Below, in pieces: positions 22,701-31,347 of a stretch of 64,000 nt of DNA (position 1 is the first letter of the stretch; each line of letters starts with the position of its first letter). The notes under the pieces are model-generated. The model searched no databases. It had not been told where the DNA came from and saw only the letters and a list, made by a program, of their open reading frames with translations. The stretch spans positions 42,858,756 to 42,922,755 of the forward strand of contig JAPTYO010000009.1 in assembly GCA_036873135.1 (NCBI GenBank). The letters run 5' to 3'. Position numbers and translations under genes: made by a program. This stretch comes from Clarkia xantiana subsp. parviflora. Its lineage: Eukaryota > Streptophyta > Magnoliopsida > Myrtales > Onagraceae.

Positions 22701-25216
22701 GGGGGGTGGTGTCTGGTGAACCCTCTCCGATGCCTAAGTCAGAACTATATTTCTAGAGAGATAAAGCTAGAGAGATGTCAGAGCTAAATTGTTCAAAAAA
22801 TGGCCAAGATGTCCAAATGAGTTGTGAAGGTGGGGTATTTATAGGCAACGGTGTCATTAGGGTGGCTTAATGACATCGTTAACCTCTAAACACAATTAAT
22901 TAACCTTTAAGTATATAATTAAGACCTTAGGATTCGGAGGAGGTAGGCAGACTGGATCGAGCATGGGCGTCTGAGAGGGGTGTCGGGACCCTTGGGGGGG
23001 GGAGGAATCCGACCCCCAAGGGTAGGGGTTGGGTGAGGGCACCCAACCCCTCCTAGGGAGGGTGGGGTTGGCCAACCCCATCCCTCCTAGGAGGGATCGG
23101 GTCAGCCGACCCGATCTCTCCTAGGAGAGATCGGGTTGGCCAACCCGATCTCTCCTAGGAGAGATCGGGTTGGCCGACCCGATCTCTCCTAGGAGAGATC
23201 GGGTCGGCTGACCCGATCTCTCCTAGGAGAGATCGGGTTGGTCCACCCGATCTCCCCTAGGGGAGATCGGGTTGGCTGACCCGATCTCCCCTAGGGGAGG
23301 TCGGGTGTGGCCACCCGACCTCACCTAGGTGAGTTCTTCGTTGTCGGACGGGCGCTTCGGCCCCGTCCGAGCAGTTGGTGTTCTCGCGAAGTGTCCGGGT
23401 TGAAGTTTCGATTTGCAATCATAAATGGGACGATAAAAATACAACGGTTCGGAAGTCAACGGGTTCAAATTGGGCGTATATCCATCAATAACAACCTTTT
23501 CCACCAAATGGTTGATGATTATAAACCACCCATATCTTTGAATTCAAACTTTGACACGAGAATTTTCGAACTGCTTTCACTTAATGAGGAAATTGACCTC
23601 TTTTTGGGTTTCAAAAACAGAGTTTGGTGATGTAAACAAGGCGAGCACGGAAAAATTGTAAAATACAGGGGCACCATGGTTGTTGACTTATATGATACTG
23701 CATTACAATCTTATAAAAACAATTCTTCAATAGCGTAACTGTTCATCTATTTTTTGCCATTGCAGGTCAAAACTTGGGCAAAAGCAAATGGCATCAACAG
23801 TTCAAAGGATCGGACTTTAAATTCTCTTTCCATTATATCATTGGTTGCATTTCACTTGCAGGTGATTATCATGTTTCTAAATAATTTTATGATGTCTTTC
23901 ATGGCACTAAATGATGATACTTTGTACTTACTGCAGACCCGGAATCCTCCTATATTACCTCCATTTTCTACGCTATTTAAAGGTGATATCTGCTCTCCTA
24001 AAAAACTGCAACTCAGCTAATTATAGAAAATTGTCCTCTGTACTGAAATTTATCATTCTTGTCATCTTCTGTTATAATTACATTTGTTTCTGAAGCGACT
24101 ACATAATGTGCTAGAAATGATGTAATAAGATGATGAAACTGAAGGAAAGGATATCCCTACAAATTGGGACAACCTTGTGTGCTTTTTTGAACTGCTACGT
24201 TTACCAATTTGGTCTTAAATTAAACCTTTGATAAACCAAATTTGGGGTTCAAGTACATTCACTTTTATTATGTTAAAGTATATAGATAAAGTATGAATTA
24301 GAAGTTGCAAAAGGATATGAAGGCTAAATGACATTTGAGCGCTCCTAATTCTATTTAACACAATCTGTCATATTTGGAGTCTACCTGGGCTATTAATATA
24401 TCTGTTTCTGATTATGATATTATTGTTGACGTACAAATTGATTAGCTATATAGGATGAAGTTTGACTGAAAGAGCAGCTAAAATTGGAGGTTAAAGTTGA
24501 ATATGGATTGGAGTCAAAGAAATTTGTTAATTAAGGTGTAGGAGTGTGTAAAGGTTGTAGTGTGGATTGCAGATGGAAGTGACGCTGCTTCTGTGAGGAA
24601 TAGTGTTAATAACTTGGTGAACTATGGAAAGTCGAACAAAGAATCTGTATCCCTGCTTTTTGTGACTTTTTTGGTCAAGGTAAAAAGATGTTATCTAATT
24701 AGTTAGTATGTTGGGTTATTATTTAATTAATGTGAAAGGTGTTTGTGGATGCATACAGTTGGGTTCAGTTGAGAAACTTTGGCAAAAAGGATTGTGTGCA
24801 AGCTTATACAGTGCAACATGGATGTCAAAATCATGGGATTCTGAATGTAGCCCTATGAGTGTAAGTAGTAGTTAGTTGTTTCCCACCTACATAACTACCT
24901 ATATATACATATTATAAATGGTATTTGATTGGTAAAGTTGGTATGTATGTAGGTGGAAGACTTTACGAGTAGGTCAGAAAATGTAGCAAGGGCAGTGGGT
25001 TGTGAAGAGAGAAAAACAATATACAAGTGCATTCACAACTCGATCCGTTACGTCCACAGGTTTTGTGAAGGAAAAGTGGAAGGTGAAAGGTTGATACAAG
25101 TGCTTTTTGGGTCTATCTTAGTTCCAGGAGCCAAGCGTCCTCCTCCTCATCATCATCCTTATCACAAGAAGAATAAGAAGCAGAAGAAGAATCCTCCCAG
25201 AAAAACTACTTGGTGA
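10735..25216 (+). CDS. Terminal nucleotidyltransferase (TUTase / non-canonical poly(A) polymerase type), nine or ten exons
   Basis: Coding exons: 10735-10753, 11005-11043, 12059-12247, 12588-12761, 13129-13313, 23766-23861, 23937-23982, 24573-24679, 24759-24860, 24953-25216. All introns are GT-AG and all phases fit, giving 406 codons; starting at the second ATG (11025) gives 393. Family enzymes add UMP or AMP to RNA 3' ends. The catalytic domain shows GFGSFIMDMFSTESDLDLSI (the G-S and D-x-D metal motifs of the Pol beta superfamily) and a third carboxylate in IECDLSV. The C-terminal half (VKTWAKANGINSSKDRTLNS, then PPILPPFSTLFK) is the PAP-associated substrate-binding domain, and the tail is basic (His/Lys/Pro). 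Element B2 lies in the intron between 13313 and 23766 in antisense orientation; the coding sequence appears intact. Substrate preference cannot be read from the sequence. Confidence 0.88.
13562..14540 (-). repeat. 3' LTR of B2
   Basis: A 979-bp LTR, TGTTAAG to CCATCA on the + strand. The polypurine tract of the element (GACTCGGGGGCATG on the - strand) adjoins it at 14541. The LTR promoter TATAAATA is at 13889-13896 on the - strand. The palindrome array lies in U3 upstream of it. Confidence 0.96.
14080..14391. repeat. Palindrome array in B2 3' LTR
   Basis: About eight palindromes GATCTCTCCTAGGAGAGATC (or variants with CCCCTAGGGG and CACCTAGGTG) alternate with spacers that are themselves palindromic or nearly so (GGGTTGGCCAACCC, GGGTCGGCTGACCC), period about 34 bp. 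Every unit can pair with itself and with its neighbours. Confidence 0.95.
14541..15085. other. B2 spacer between 3' LTR and antisense gene
   Basis: About 545 bp inside B2 between the polypurine tract and the antisense-gene promoter. No coding potential or repeats recognised. In the A elements the matching spacer is also non-coding. Confidence 0.6.
15086..15094 (+). promoter_or_regulatory. TATA box for the B2 antisense transcript
   Basis: TATAAAAGG on the + strand in the spacer next to the 3' LTR, following CCCTAATCC. In place and orientation it matches the antisense-gene TATA boxes of the A copies. Confidence 0.6.
15478..15775. repeat. 66-bp tandem repeat in the antisense leader of B2
   Basis: About 4.5 units of 66 bp (containing CTCTGCCTATTGGCTGATGG and TATGCTGGGAGTTATGACTA). 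Because 66 is a multiple of three, open frames run through it on both strands. They are probably a by-product of the repeat, as neither frame is shared with the A copies. Confidence 0.9.
15917..16980 (+). CDS. Antisense spliced gene of B2 (reduced)
   Basis: Three exons join in frame: 15917-16118, 16183-16433 and 16513-16980, with donors GTGAGT and GTAATG and acceptors TTATAG and TTGCAG, giving 306 codons starting at the ATG at 15917. The first part is short and basic, the second is of unknown type, and the last exon starts GMADLVNLS and is a coiled coil. The A antisense genes also begin their last exon close to a Met-Ala-Asp or Glu-Leu-Gly-Asp start followed by a coiled coil, so the last exons look homologous in position and type. 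The QISAGIRFP-type domain of the A proteins was not found. The start is uncertain; a non-coding first exon between 15095 and 15916 is possible. Function unknown. Confidence 0.62.
17366..17685. repeat. 106-bp tandem repeat in B2
   Basis: About three units of roughly 106 bp with GACAGGCTCTCGGACGGCAC and CACAGGATAGGCTCCCGGAG. It lies between the ends of the antisense gene and pol. Confidence 0.9.
17690..18255. repeat. 50-bp tandem repeat in B2
   Basis: About eleven units of roughly 50 bp, each with CTCAAGATACGCTCTTGG and GGGCGTCGAA followed by a variable piece ending in ACTACT. It directly follows the 106-bp array on the pol side. The spacer 18256-18531 to the pol stop holds nothing else recognised. 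Confidence 0.92.
18532..22458 (-). CDS. Pol polyprotein of B2: protease, RT, RNase H, archaeal-type RNase H, integrase (no gag)
   Basis: An uninterrupted frame of 1308 codons starting MANVYVIHGGYGAGGE about 33 bp after the PBS. Domains by residue: protease, active site LIDSGSS (80-86); RT, about 290-510, with YVDD at 448-451; a first RNase H, about 590-710, in which the usual first catalytic Asp region reads YISVSN and lacks the Asp; a second, archaeal-type RNase H, about 740-865, with TDGSS, NNEAEYEAL, KCDSQLV and EADALS supplying the acidic residues; integrase with HHCC finger (His 962 and 969, Cys 1000 and 1003) and D1032, D1092, E1128 (D,D(35)E). The dual RNase H is a hallmark of the Tat lineage. 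No capsid or zinc-knuckle region precedes it, whereas A3 has gag upstream of the matching motif NVIHGGFAAGG. The protein could act in trans or depend on foreign Gag. Confidence 0.97.
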   Translation of the reverse strand: MANVYVIHGGYGAGGESANAREAYMAEVGTPKPREEQPKEKKEDIIEFSRRDMEHVLPDNKDALVITMKITDMDIGRILIDSGSSPNIISKKILSILGVRPSSIKQVYSPLVGFSGEPTYPLGAVTLPVTLGTGQRQLKIDVPFFITEDMEEYNGVLGTTTINKWGMVPSTLYQKVKFPTDQGIGEVKGNQKVARKCARIALGKRKKTREVLLVDEDPREDHGRPAPMEELKEILIEEPDRKAKIGTALSQEEENHLVALLREYKDLFAWSPSDMPGISEDVISHRLNIDAATRPTTQKVRPMGGNKKIAIQEEVEKLLKAKFIKEIRFQTWVANPVLVKKPGGSWRMCIDYRDLNKACPKDSYPLPRIDQLVDATSGHQLMSFMDAYSGYNQIKMAPEDAPHTAFYANSEIYHYTVMPFGLINAGATYQRMVNKIFGDMIGKTMEAYVDDMIVKSKEKKNHVENLRSTFERMRQYQVRLNPKKCAFGVQSGKFLGFMVSQRGIEVNPEKLQAIEEMQSPTKHKEVQRLNGRLAALNRFLSKIGDKALPFFEVLRANKKFEWTPRCEEAFQQLKQHLKTLPPLAKPIPGEPLYLYISVSNVAVSSVLIKEENATQLPVYFVSKTLAKYEINYLPIEKYLYALIVSARKLRPYFHGHEVTVLTDQPLKHLLQRPDTSGRLTKWAIELSEFRIHFAPRTAIKGQALADFIAEFTGINPGEDLGEVKTTCEASSSQETQPEELWEMHTDGSSNGGGSGAGLLLYPPNSDTPMRYAMALTFKATNNEAEYEALITGLRIAKGVGAKHLRVKCDSQLVVNQVKGIYTAKSENMQRYLQQAKDLIKSFQSFDIESVPREQNQEADALSKLALGAEAGKEVHFVEQRMQSVIEQMEVLAIDEAEVWMTPMRQYIMEGKLPKDKVEAVKIERMARNYAVMDNELYKKGYSTPFLKCIAYPETERVLAELHEGEAGCHEGARSISRKVYNLGYYWPSLSKEVADLVQKCDHCQRYSRNITAPPAKLSSISGAWPFAQWGIDLIGPLPKTKGQKTCIIVAIDYFSKWIEAKAMGKTTDDQVVNFIQSHIVSRYGVPKAIISDNGPQFKSKKLQWYCERLNIDHRFASVKHPQTNGQVESANKIVLDGLKKRLHATKGSWVDELENVLWAVRTTPKISTGETPFGLVYGTEAVAPAEIAVQSLRTKYFEEHENNKARLLDLDMVEDKRWNSEEAQTRMRLVSARYYNRQVKERQFHVGELVLRRNEFSHLDQVRKLSPKWEGPYKIASVPYVNAYRLEDGEGYISTNTFSGEHLKKYYV
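22491..22507 (-). promoter_or_regulatory. Primer-binding site of B2
   Basis: TGGCGCCGTCTGCGGGC on the - strand, two bases inside the 5' LTR. The first nine bases, TGGCGCCGT, would pair with the 3' end of plant tRNA-Asp as I remember it; the rest matches less well. Confidence 0.75.
22510..23487 (-). repeat. 5' LTR of B2
   Basis: A 978-bp LTR, equal to 13562-14540 except for one G fewer in a G run near 22700. LTR promoter TATAAATA at 22836-22843 on the - strand. Confidence 0.96.
23026..23338. repeat. Palindrome array in B2 5' LTR
   Basis: Same array as at 14080-14391, unit for unit. It lies in U3, upstream of the LTR TATA box in the element's own direction. Confidence 0.95.
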
Positions 25217-25542
25217 CGATACATACATCCTCCCTCCCTTACAAACACAGTGTTTGTTTGTTTGTAAATATATACTACCTCTTACTACTAATACTAATTA
25301 GGAGCCTGGCTGGCTGGCTGGCTAGTAGTTAGTTTCGAGTGTGTTGTAGGTAGGGCAAGCAAAGCAACTATTTTCTACTTATTATTTTGTTGTACCAAGC
25401 AAGCCTAACTTGAAGCTTCTGCAATATCTATCGTCCGTACGCCCACATTGTGTTTCCCAGCGTCTCACTATACCACAACACCACCCTGCCACAACACCTT
25501 TTTTTTTTCTTTTTTTTTTAAAGGTTACGTTTGCCGTTTTTA
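25217..25542. other. Downstream flank of the nucleotidyltransferase gene
   Basis: Probable 3' UTR and flank. It contains a short GGCTGGCTGGCTGGCTAG run near 25305-25325 and T runs near 25500-25530. No other gene seen. Confidence 0.6.
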
Positions 25543-26153
25543 GAAGGTTAAAGGTACTTTTGGTTCCATATGTTTGACCGTCATCTGCTTTTAGTACCAT
25601 ATGTTTTTGTCTACTTTTTTTACCTTACGTTTCAAGAAAGTATACTTTTAATATATCAAGTAGTTGGTCGTTAGTTTTAGCCGTTAACTGACATGTACAA
25701 GTCACGTGACATACCCTAAACTTTTGATTTTTTTCAATTTATTTCGTCTAATATATCCAGAACTTATTTTGTTCAAATTAGTCTTAAAATTCAAATTCAA
25801 ACCCAATTGGATCCAATTAGGGCTAGGTTTCAAATGACTTGGCCCTAGGCTAGGTCCGGCTATGTCAATTGGGTTGGATTTTAAAATTTGTCAATTGGGT
25901 TGGATTTTAAAATTTTAGGGCTAAATTGAACAAAATAAAAGTTATAGATGTATTAGACCGGTTAAAATGAACAAAATTAAAAGTTTAGGGTGGGTCAGGT
26001 GACTTGCAAATGCCATTTAACGGCCAAAACTAACGAATGTACTAAAAATATTCTTTCTTGAAACGTCTAGTACCAAAAGTAGACGGAAAAAAACAAATAG
26101 TACAAAAAGCAGATTTCAGTCAAACATATGGTATCAAAAGTACATTTAACCCT
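25543..26153. mobile_element. Foldback MITE, Mutator-like
   Basis: About 610 bp whose two halves are long, imperfect inverted repeats: GGTTAAAGGTACTTTTGG at the left end against, reversed, GGGTTAAATGTACTTTTGAT at the right, continuing with ACCATATGTTTGAC, ACGTTTCAAGAAAG and CCCTAAACTTTT in both arms. Arms are about 270 bp with a short centre and no coding capacity. Possible degenerate 9-bp flanking duplications are T-rich and not conclusive. Confidence 0.7.
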
Positions 26154-26539
26154 TTTTTAAATCATTATTTAGTTAACCAGGTCTTAATTGAATTAGAGTA
26201 TTATCAAGAGTTAATTCATAGTTTAGTTACTTACATATTTGCATTATATGATGACATTGTTACTTTTGTTTTTAGTTATATATGTTTCAGAATATGAATT
26301 AAAGGTTCAAAACTTATTTTGTTTAGTTATATCTGACCACATGTGATTAAATGGTTATGAATTAACCATTTTACCTTCAATTAATTAATTACTGCGTTCT
26401 TCATCAAATTTGTTCATTAAATTTAAAAAAAAAAAAAAAAACTTAAAATTGTTACAAATGTGTATGGAAGAATTGTATCCAATAGATAATTAAAAACAAC
26501 GTTACAAATTTACTTAAGTAGGATGGATAACTTATCGTG
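26154..26539. other. AT-rich spacer
   Basis: Nothing recognised; contains an A run near 26425-26443. Confidence 0.5.
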
Positions 26540-26925
26540 TGGAGCGTCAAGCCCAAATTTAAGAAGCTTAGATTCAGAAAGCTGAAACCCAAATAAAAAG
26601 AAGATATTCCTGAATATATATTTATGAACTATCTACATCTTTATATTCTCATAATAGATAGTTATATTTCAAATAGTTGATATTATATCTTAATTTAGAT
26701 TATATGTAGTTTTTTCAGTAGTATATTCTATATCAAGCACTATATATATATATATATATATATATGAATATAACCTAGTTAACCTTATATATATATATAT
26801 ATGGGTTTATTTTCCTTATTATTAATTAGACTTCCGACAAATAAAATATATTCAAGAGACATTGTTCTTATTCTTAAGTGACTGGTTAACTACTTGCTTA
26901 TCTTTATCGACATCCATTGCGTCCG
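26540..26925 (+). repeat. 5' LTR of relic C
   Basis: Left copy of the direct repeat, ending just before the primer-binding site. It includes two TA microsatellites at about 26742-26764 and 26788-26801. The left border is approximate. Confidence 0.6.
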
Positions 26926-26999
26926 TTGGTATCAGAGCAGGCTTGGGATCCTAGGTGGAGGAAGGCTGTTGTGATGACGAACTGAGGCAGATATGTTAA

Positions 27000-28430
27000 T
27001 CATCTCATCGGCGACGATCAAGGGGTGGAAGTTCTCAGGTGAGCATGATCGTGCAACAAACGTCTTTAGAGTTGCTATTGGAGACTTGAAAGAGCAACTG
27101 AACGACATGGAGTGAAGTTCAGGGTAAAGTTTGAACAGTCTTCTGTCCGTTTCGAAGCCCTTGAGTTTCAGGCCAGCATTTATAAAGATGACAGTAGGGG
27201 AGGTGTCAAAGATTGTACCCTAGGTCAACCTATTCTTGTAAACCCACAACAGTTTGACAACCAAGTGGGCTATTTGAAGATTTTAATGATGACTATATGA
27301 ATATATCGACAATGGACGAAATCGAGTTCGACATAAAGATACAACACAATATATTCGCTCCTATGGATCCCGTCCGAAAATAGTTATCCATACTTTCACC
27401 GATGACATGGACATTAGAGAGCTTATGGAATAGTTGGATGTAGTGGAAGAATTCCTGAAACATGTGAATGTTCCGGAGGATAAACGTATTGGTTGAAAGA
27501 AACAGTATTATCTTGATGAAAACAGTATCAAACAACCTTGTACAGAGAACTAGTAAGAAGTTGGCCAATGATGAGACAGTTTTTGCGGCAAAGATTCATA
27601 CCACCGACGAGGAAGACTACAGGCGATTTATGTTTCAACAGAATCGTTGTAGCCGACAAGATCAAGATTCGTTATACACGAAAAATTCCATCATATTACC
27701 GAATGAGGAAGATAAACTGCACTATCAACTTTTTATGATAAAATGCAAGGTAAATAACTCTCGACTTCATGTTATTATAGATGTTAATAGCTGTGAGAAC
27801 ATGAACAATAAAAAGTAAGTCGAGTAGTTGAAATTGTTAGTTTAAAGGATTTCTCATACGTACACATATCATTAGATCAAGAGTGGGGACAAGCTTGCAA
27901 TCATGCATCTGTGCAAGGTAAAATTCTCTTTAGGCCAATATATCAGCGATGTATGTAGTTGTTATGGATACATATCAACTACTACTTGGGAGGCAATGGT
28001 TGAATAATGTGGATACTTTGAGAATCACTGTACCCGCTATACTTTATTAATGCTAAATAGAAGATTAAAAGTTGTTGAAGATAATATAGCAAACATTGTG
28101 ACTATATCAATCATGGAGTTAGAGGATATTCTTAAAGATCATGATAAAATAAACTAAATAATAAGAAGAATGAAGCGGTTTCATCTATTGAAAATCAAAA
28201 TCTAATGATTTTGAGGATGTTAAATAGGTGGATGAATTCATAGATAGCCACAAATGCTCTCTTGAGTCTAACAAGAATAAAGATGGCGAGTCTGACAAAG
28301 AAAAATGTGGTACACTGATGATTTCGAATTTGGATGTGAATGCGGATACTTTGGACCAGCTATCTGAAGAAGTTACTAACTTTAGGCCAGTTCAGCGGTA
28401 CAGATATAAATGAGATTTCAAGATTCCAAA
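27000..28430 (+). pseudogene. Gag-protease remnant of relic C
   Basis: Short frames interrupted by stops and shifts. Around 27720-27830 the translation LHVIIDVNSCENMNNKK matches the plant gypsy protease consensus around IIDGGSCEN. Near 27958-28010 VVVMDTYQLLLGRQWLNNVD matches the segment usually reading V.MD...LLLGRPW. Nothing resembling RT follows. Confidence 0.7.
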
Positions 28431-28876
28431 GCAAGACATGCCAGAGTCCATATTTGTAGAGAAGTCTCATCTAGAGCTGTAAGAAGTCCACATGCAACTT
28501 TATATGGGAGTCATGATGTTTCAAGAAATATTTTATATCCCATGTAGAGAGTTTTGCTTCATAGTTTCTGAGCACATGACATGTTCTTCGAGGTATGATC
28601 TCTACAGTTTTATCTCATCAAATAAGGTTCGCTTGGATGGAGAATCTTACCGTAAGGATGGCATGAATGTTGCATTGATGTGGTCAAAATGTTCAAATAG
28701 GTGATTATCACTCGTGATGATGCTTTGAAGTTTATATTATTTGACCCGAAGAAGAAGATTCACTAAAAGGTTACGCACAAGAAGTATACTGTTATTCCAT
28801 TCTTCAATCATAAGGAGCTGAGATACTTTGCATTTTAATAAGGTCGAGGTCGAGATTTCAAAAGAATTGGAGAATG

Positions 28877-29317
28877 ACGCGGGGAACGTCCAACTCAAAT
28901 TCAAGAAGCCTGGATTAAGGAAGTTCAAACCCAAATAAGAAGAAGATATTCCTGAATATACATATATAATATACATTTATGAATATCTAAATCTTTATAG
29001 TCTCATTATATATAGTTATATTTTAAATACTTAACATATATCTTAATTTAGATTATATTTATATTTCATTAGTATATTTCTATATTTTATATCTATATAT
29101 AACATTATTGTTAATAGGTAAGATATATAAAAATATTATATATATTTTAGTATGAATAAAATCTAGTTAGCCTTCTATTTATATATATATATATAGGGGG
29201 TGCCTTTTTCCTTGTTATCAATTAAAATTTCAGATAATTTAATATATTTAAGAGACATTTTAATTATTCTTAAGTGATGGATTAAGAACTTGTGTATATT
29301 TATCGACATCTATGTCT
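28877..29317 (+). repeat. 3' LTR of relic C
   Basis: Right copy of the direct repeat, preceded by a purine stretch (GACGCGGGGAA) that may be the polypurine tract. Clearly diverged from the left copy, indicating an old insertion. Confidence 0.6.
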
Positions 29318-30045
29318 CACAACTACTTCACCTAACCTAAAATATCAGCAGAAAAAAAGCTTAATCAGCTACCACTAAGTCAACTAACTAAAAACAGTAA
29401 ATAACATCTGATCTAATCTAATCCAAACCTAAACCCTATTCTAAGTATGGTTATGTATGTAATCCATACAAGTTTACATTTATTCCTATGTACAAACGCT
29501 ACAAAATGGAAGTGAAAAAAAATCAATTTAACTTGCTAAACAAGTCTTCAATCTGATACTATTTTGTGTACATATTAACTCTGCTTCAACAACAAGTAAC
29601 TCTTGAACCTTAATTTCTTCAAGTCTTCAGCTTATTCTTCAATCTGCAAGTGAAGAAAATTAAATTTTCTAAACAGTAATCGGGTTGGATTAATCTTTCA
29701 TCGAGTTAATTAATTTTAAGACATGGATTAGGGGTGGTCCGCTGAAAATGGGGAGAACCACCCTCCTATTGACCCACAAGGAGTAGGTACTCCTCCTTGT
29801 AGGAGAGCGGACGGGGCAAACCCCTCTCCATGGGTAACGATTCGTCCCCATGGATGTGTTGGAAATTGGGGGACAGTCACTACGGAAACAAAACCACAAG
29901 GTACATTTTATGTAACGAATTACGCAACAGATAGAACTCAGATACCTATAATGCTTTATGTAGTCCTAGGAACCTGACAGAGAGTTCATGGTCTGCCGGA
30001 CGGGTCCTGTAGGAACTCTTGTGAAGGAGCAATCTATGAGGAATG
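29318..30045. other. Unassigned spacer before A2
   Basis: About 730 bp without a recognisable gene. The stretch 29740-29850 has several short inverted repeats (for example GGGGTGGTCC and GGAGAACCACC). The A2 target site GTCTC follows. Confidence 0.5.
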
Positions 30046-30050
30046 GTCTC

Positions 30051-30786
30051 TGTTGGATCATGGTAGAACTCCGGAACGATCTTTGACGGCAATCCTAGCT
30101 CCTTCGCTCTACGTAATCCTGCAAGAGGGGATAGACCGGGCGGTGACCCAGAATCCCTCTCCGATGCTTAAATGAGTATCTCGTATGGACTGACAAGCAG
30201 TAATCTCAAGTAACGTGTATCCAAATGTAATTGATCTGAGGTAACCTCTGCCCTTTTATAGGCGGAGAGGTACCTCAGTTACCTGGTGAACCGTTGGGGT
30301 GGTTAACCCATATTCCGCGTATCTCGGGCACGATCCCGCCTATCTAGGCCATGATCTCGCTTATCTCGGCCACGCCCCGCGTATCTCGGCCACGCTCCAC
30401 GTATCTTAGCTACGCTCCGCGTATCTCGGCCACGCCCCGCGTATCTCGGCCACACCCCGCGTATCTCGGCCTCATCCTCTGATAGCAAGTCCCGACTAAT
30501 ATCGGGGACTCCAGAGTTATCTCGTTGTGTCACCGCTCGGGGCCCCTCGTCATCGTGACAGGGCCAATCATTCTCAGGGATTCGTCATCGGGGCCTACTT
30601 AAAGGCATCTCATCGGGAGCGTCCAGCTCACCTATCGGGACCGACTCTGTCGGGACCTTTCATCGTCGGGACTCCCTCCGTTGGGACCCTTCACCTGGGT
30701 CATCTTGACCTCCATTGAGGGCCCAGTGGCCCTATTCACCGTTTGCTCGCCGTTAAAGGGCCTAACGACTACAGCGAAGCCCATCA
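30051..30786 (-). repeat. 3' LTR of A2
   Basis: A 736-bp LTR, TGTTGGATCA to CCCATCA on the + strand, followed by the polypurine tract (reverse of TTTGCCCCCAAGAC). LTR promoter TATAAAAGGG on the - strand at 30251-30260; repeats of about 20 bp (CGTATCTCGGCCACGC) upstream of it. Confidence 0.95.
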
Positions 30787-31168
30787 TTTGCCCCCAAGAC
30801 ATGAGGGACTTACAGTTCGTCGTGTCTTTCAACTCCCGACCTCCCGACGTCGGAGTCGGGGACCTTTCCCTTGGCGTAGTCACTTGGTACAAGTCCTCTT
30901 GTTCACGCCTCCTCGATGTCTTGAGGATAACCACCAAATCCGAGAAGACTCCTCGGTTCCCCTGCCATTAAATGCAGCAGATAACGAAGCGACGTCTTCA
31001 GTACCCGTGCCTGATTTTTCGCACCTGCTTTTTCTGAAAAGTGCTTTTTAGGCCGTTTCATCATTTCACCTGTTGCCATTCTGCACGTTCCATCTCAACG
31101 GTCCAGATCAGAATGCTTCAACTTCGACGATTCAGATCAAAGCATCCCTTCGACTATCCTCTTCGTCT

Positions 31169-31175
31169 ATAAAAC
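31169..31175 (+). promoter_or_regulatory. TATA box of A2 antisense gene
   Basis: TATAAAA 179 bp before the antisense ATG, in leader sequence aligned with A1 and A3. Confidence 0.75.
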
Positions 31176-31347
31176 CCTAACCGTGGGCACAGCTTCACTT
31201 TAACCGTCTCCGAAATTTCAAAATCTCTCTGCAACCTCTCTGAGAATTCAAGCTTCTGCGATTCCAAAGACTTCAGTGCTCCTCCGGCCTCCTGTTCTTC
31301 CAAGCCACTTTTCAACGTCAAGTTCATCCTCCCAGCCTCCAACCATC

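Larger units (their letters stand above)
13562..23487 (-). mobile_element. Gag-less Tat-type retrotransposon B2, complete and very young
   Basis: A 9926-bp element with LTRs at 22510-23487 (5') and 13562-14540 (3') and target duplication ATAAC at 13557-13561 and 23488-23492. The two LTRs appear identical except for one G in a G run, so insertion was recent. Order on the - strand: 5' LTR, PBS, pol without gag, two tandem arrays, an antisense gene (+ strand), PPT, 3' LTR. It sits in an intron of the nucleotidyltransferase gene, opposite to its transcription. Confidence 0.97.
26540..29317 (+). mobile_element. Old Ty3/gypsy relic C with only gag/protease remains
   Basis: Two diverged direct repeats (about 26540-26925 and 28877-29317) share stretches such as CCCAAATAA, AGAAGATATTCCTGAATAT and CTTAATTTAGATTATAT and look like LTRs. 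TGGTATCAGAGC at 26927-26938 is a classic initiator-Met tRNA primer-binding site directly after the left one. The interior is only about 1.9 kb and contains broken protease sequence but no RT or integrase. Confidence 0.75.

Noticed and set aside
23493..23630. Frame ending FELLSLNEEIDLFLGFKNRVW as an extra exon of the nucleotidyltransferase
   Set aside because: The exons before and after join in frame without it, it has no clear acceptor, and the track frame starts inside the B2 LTR.
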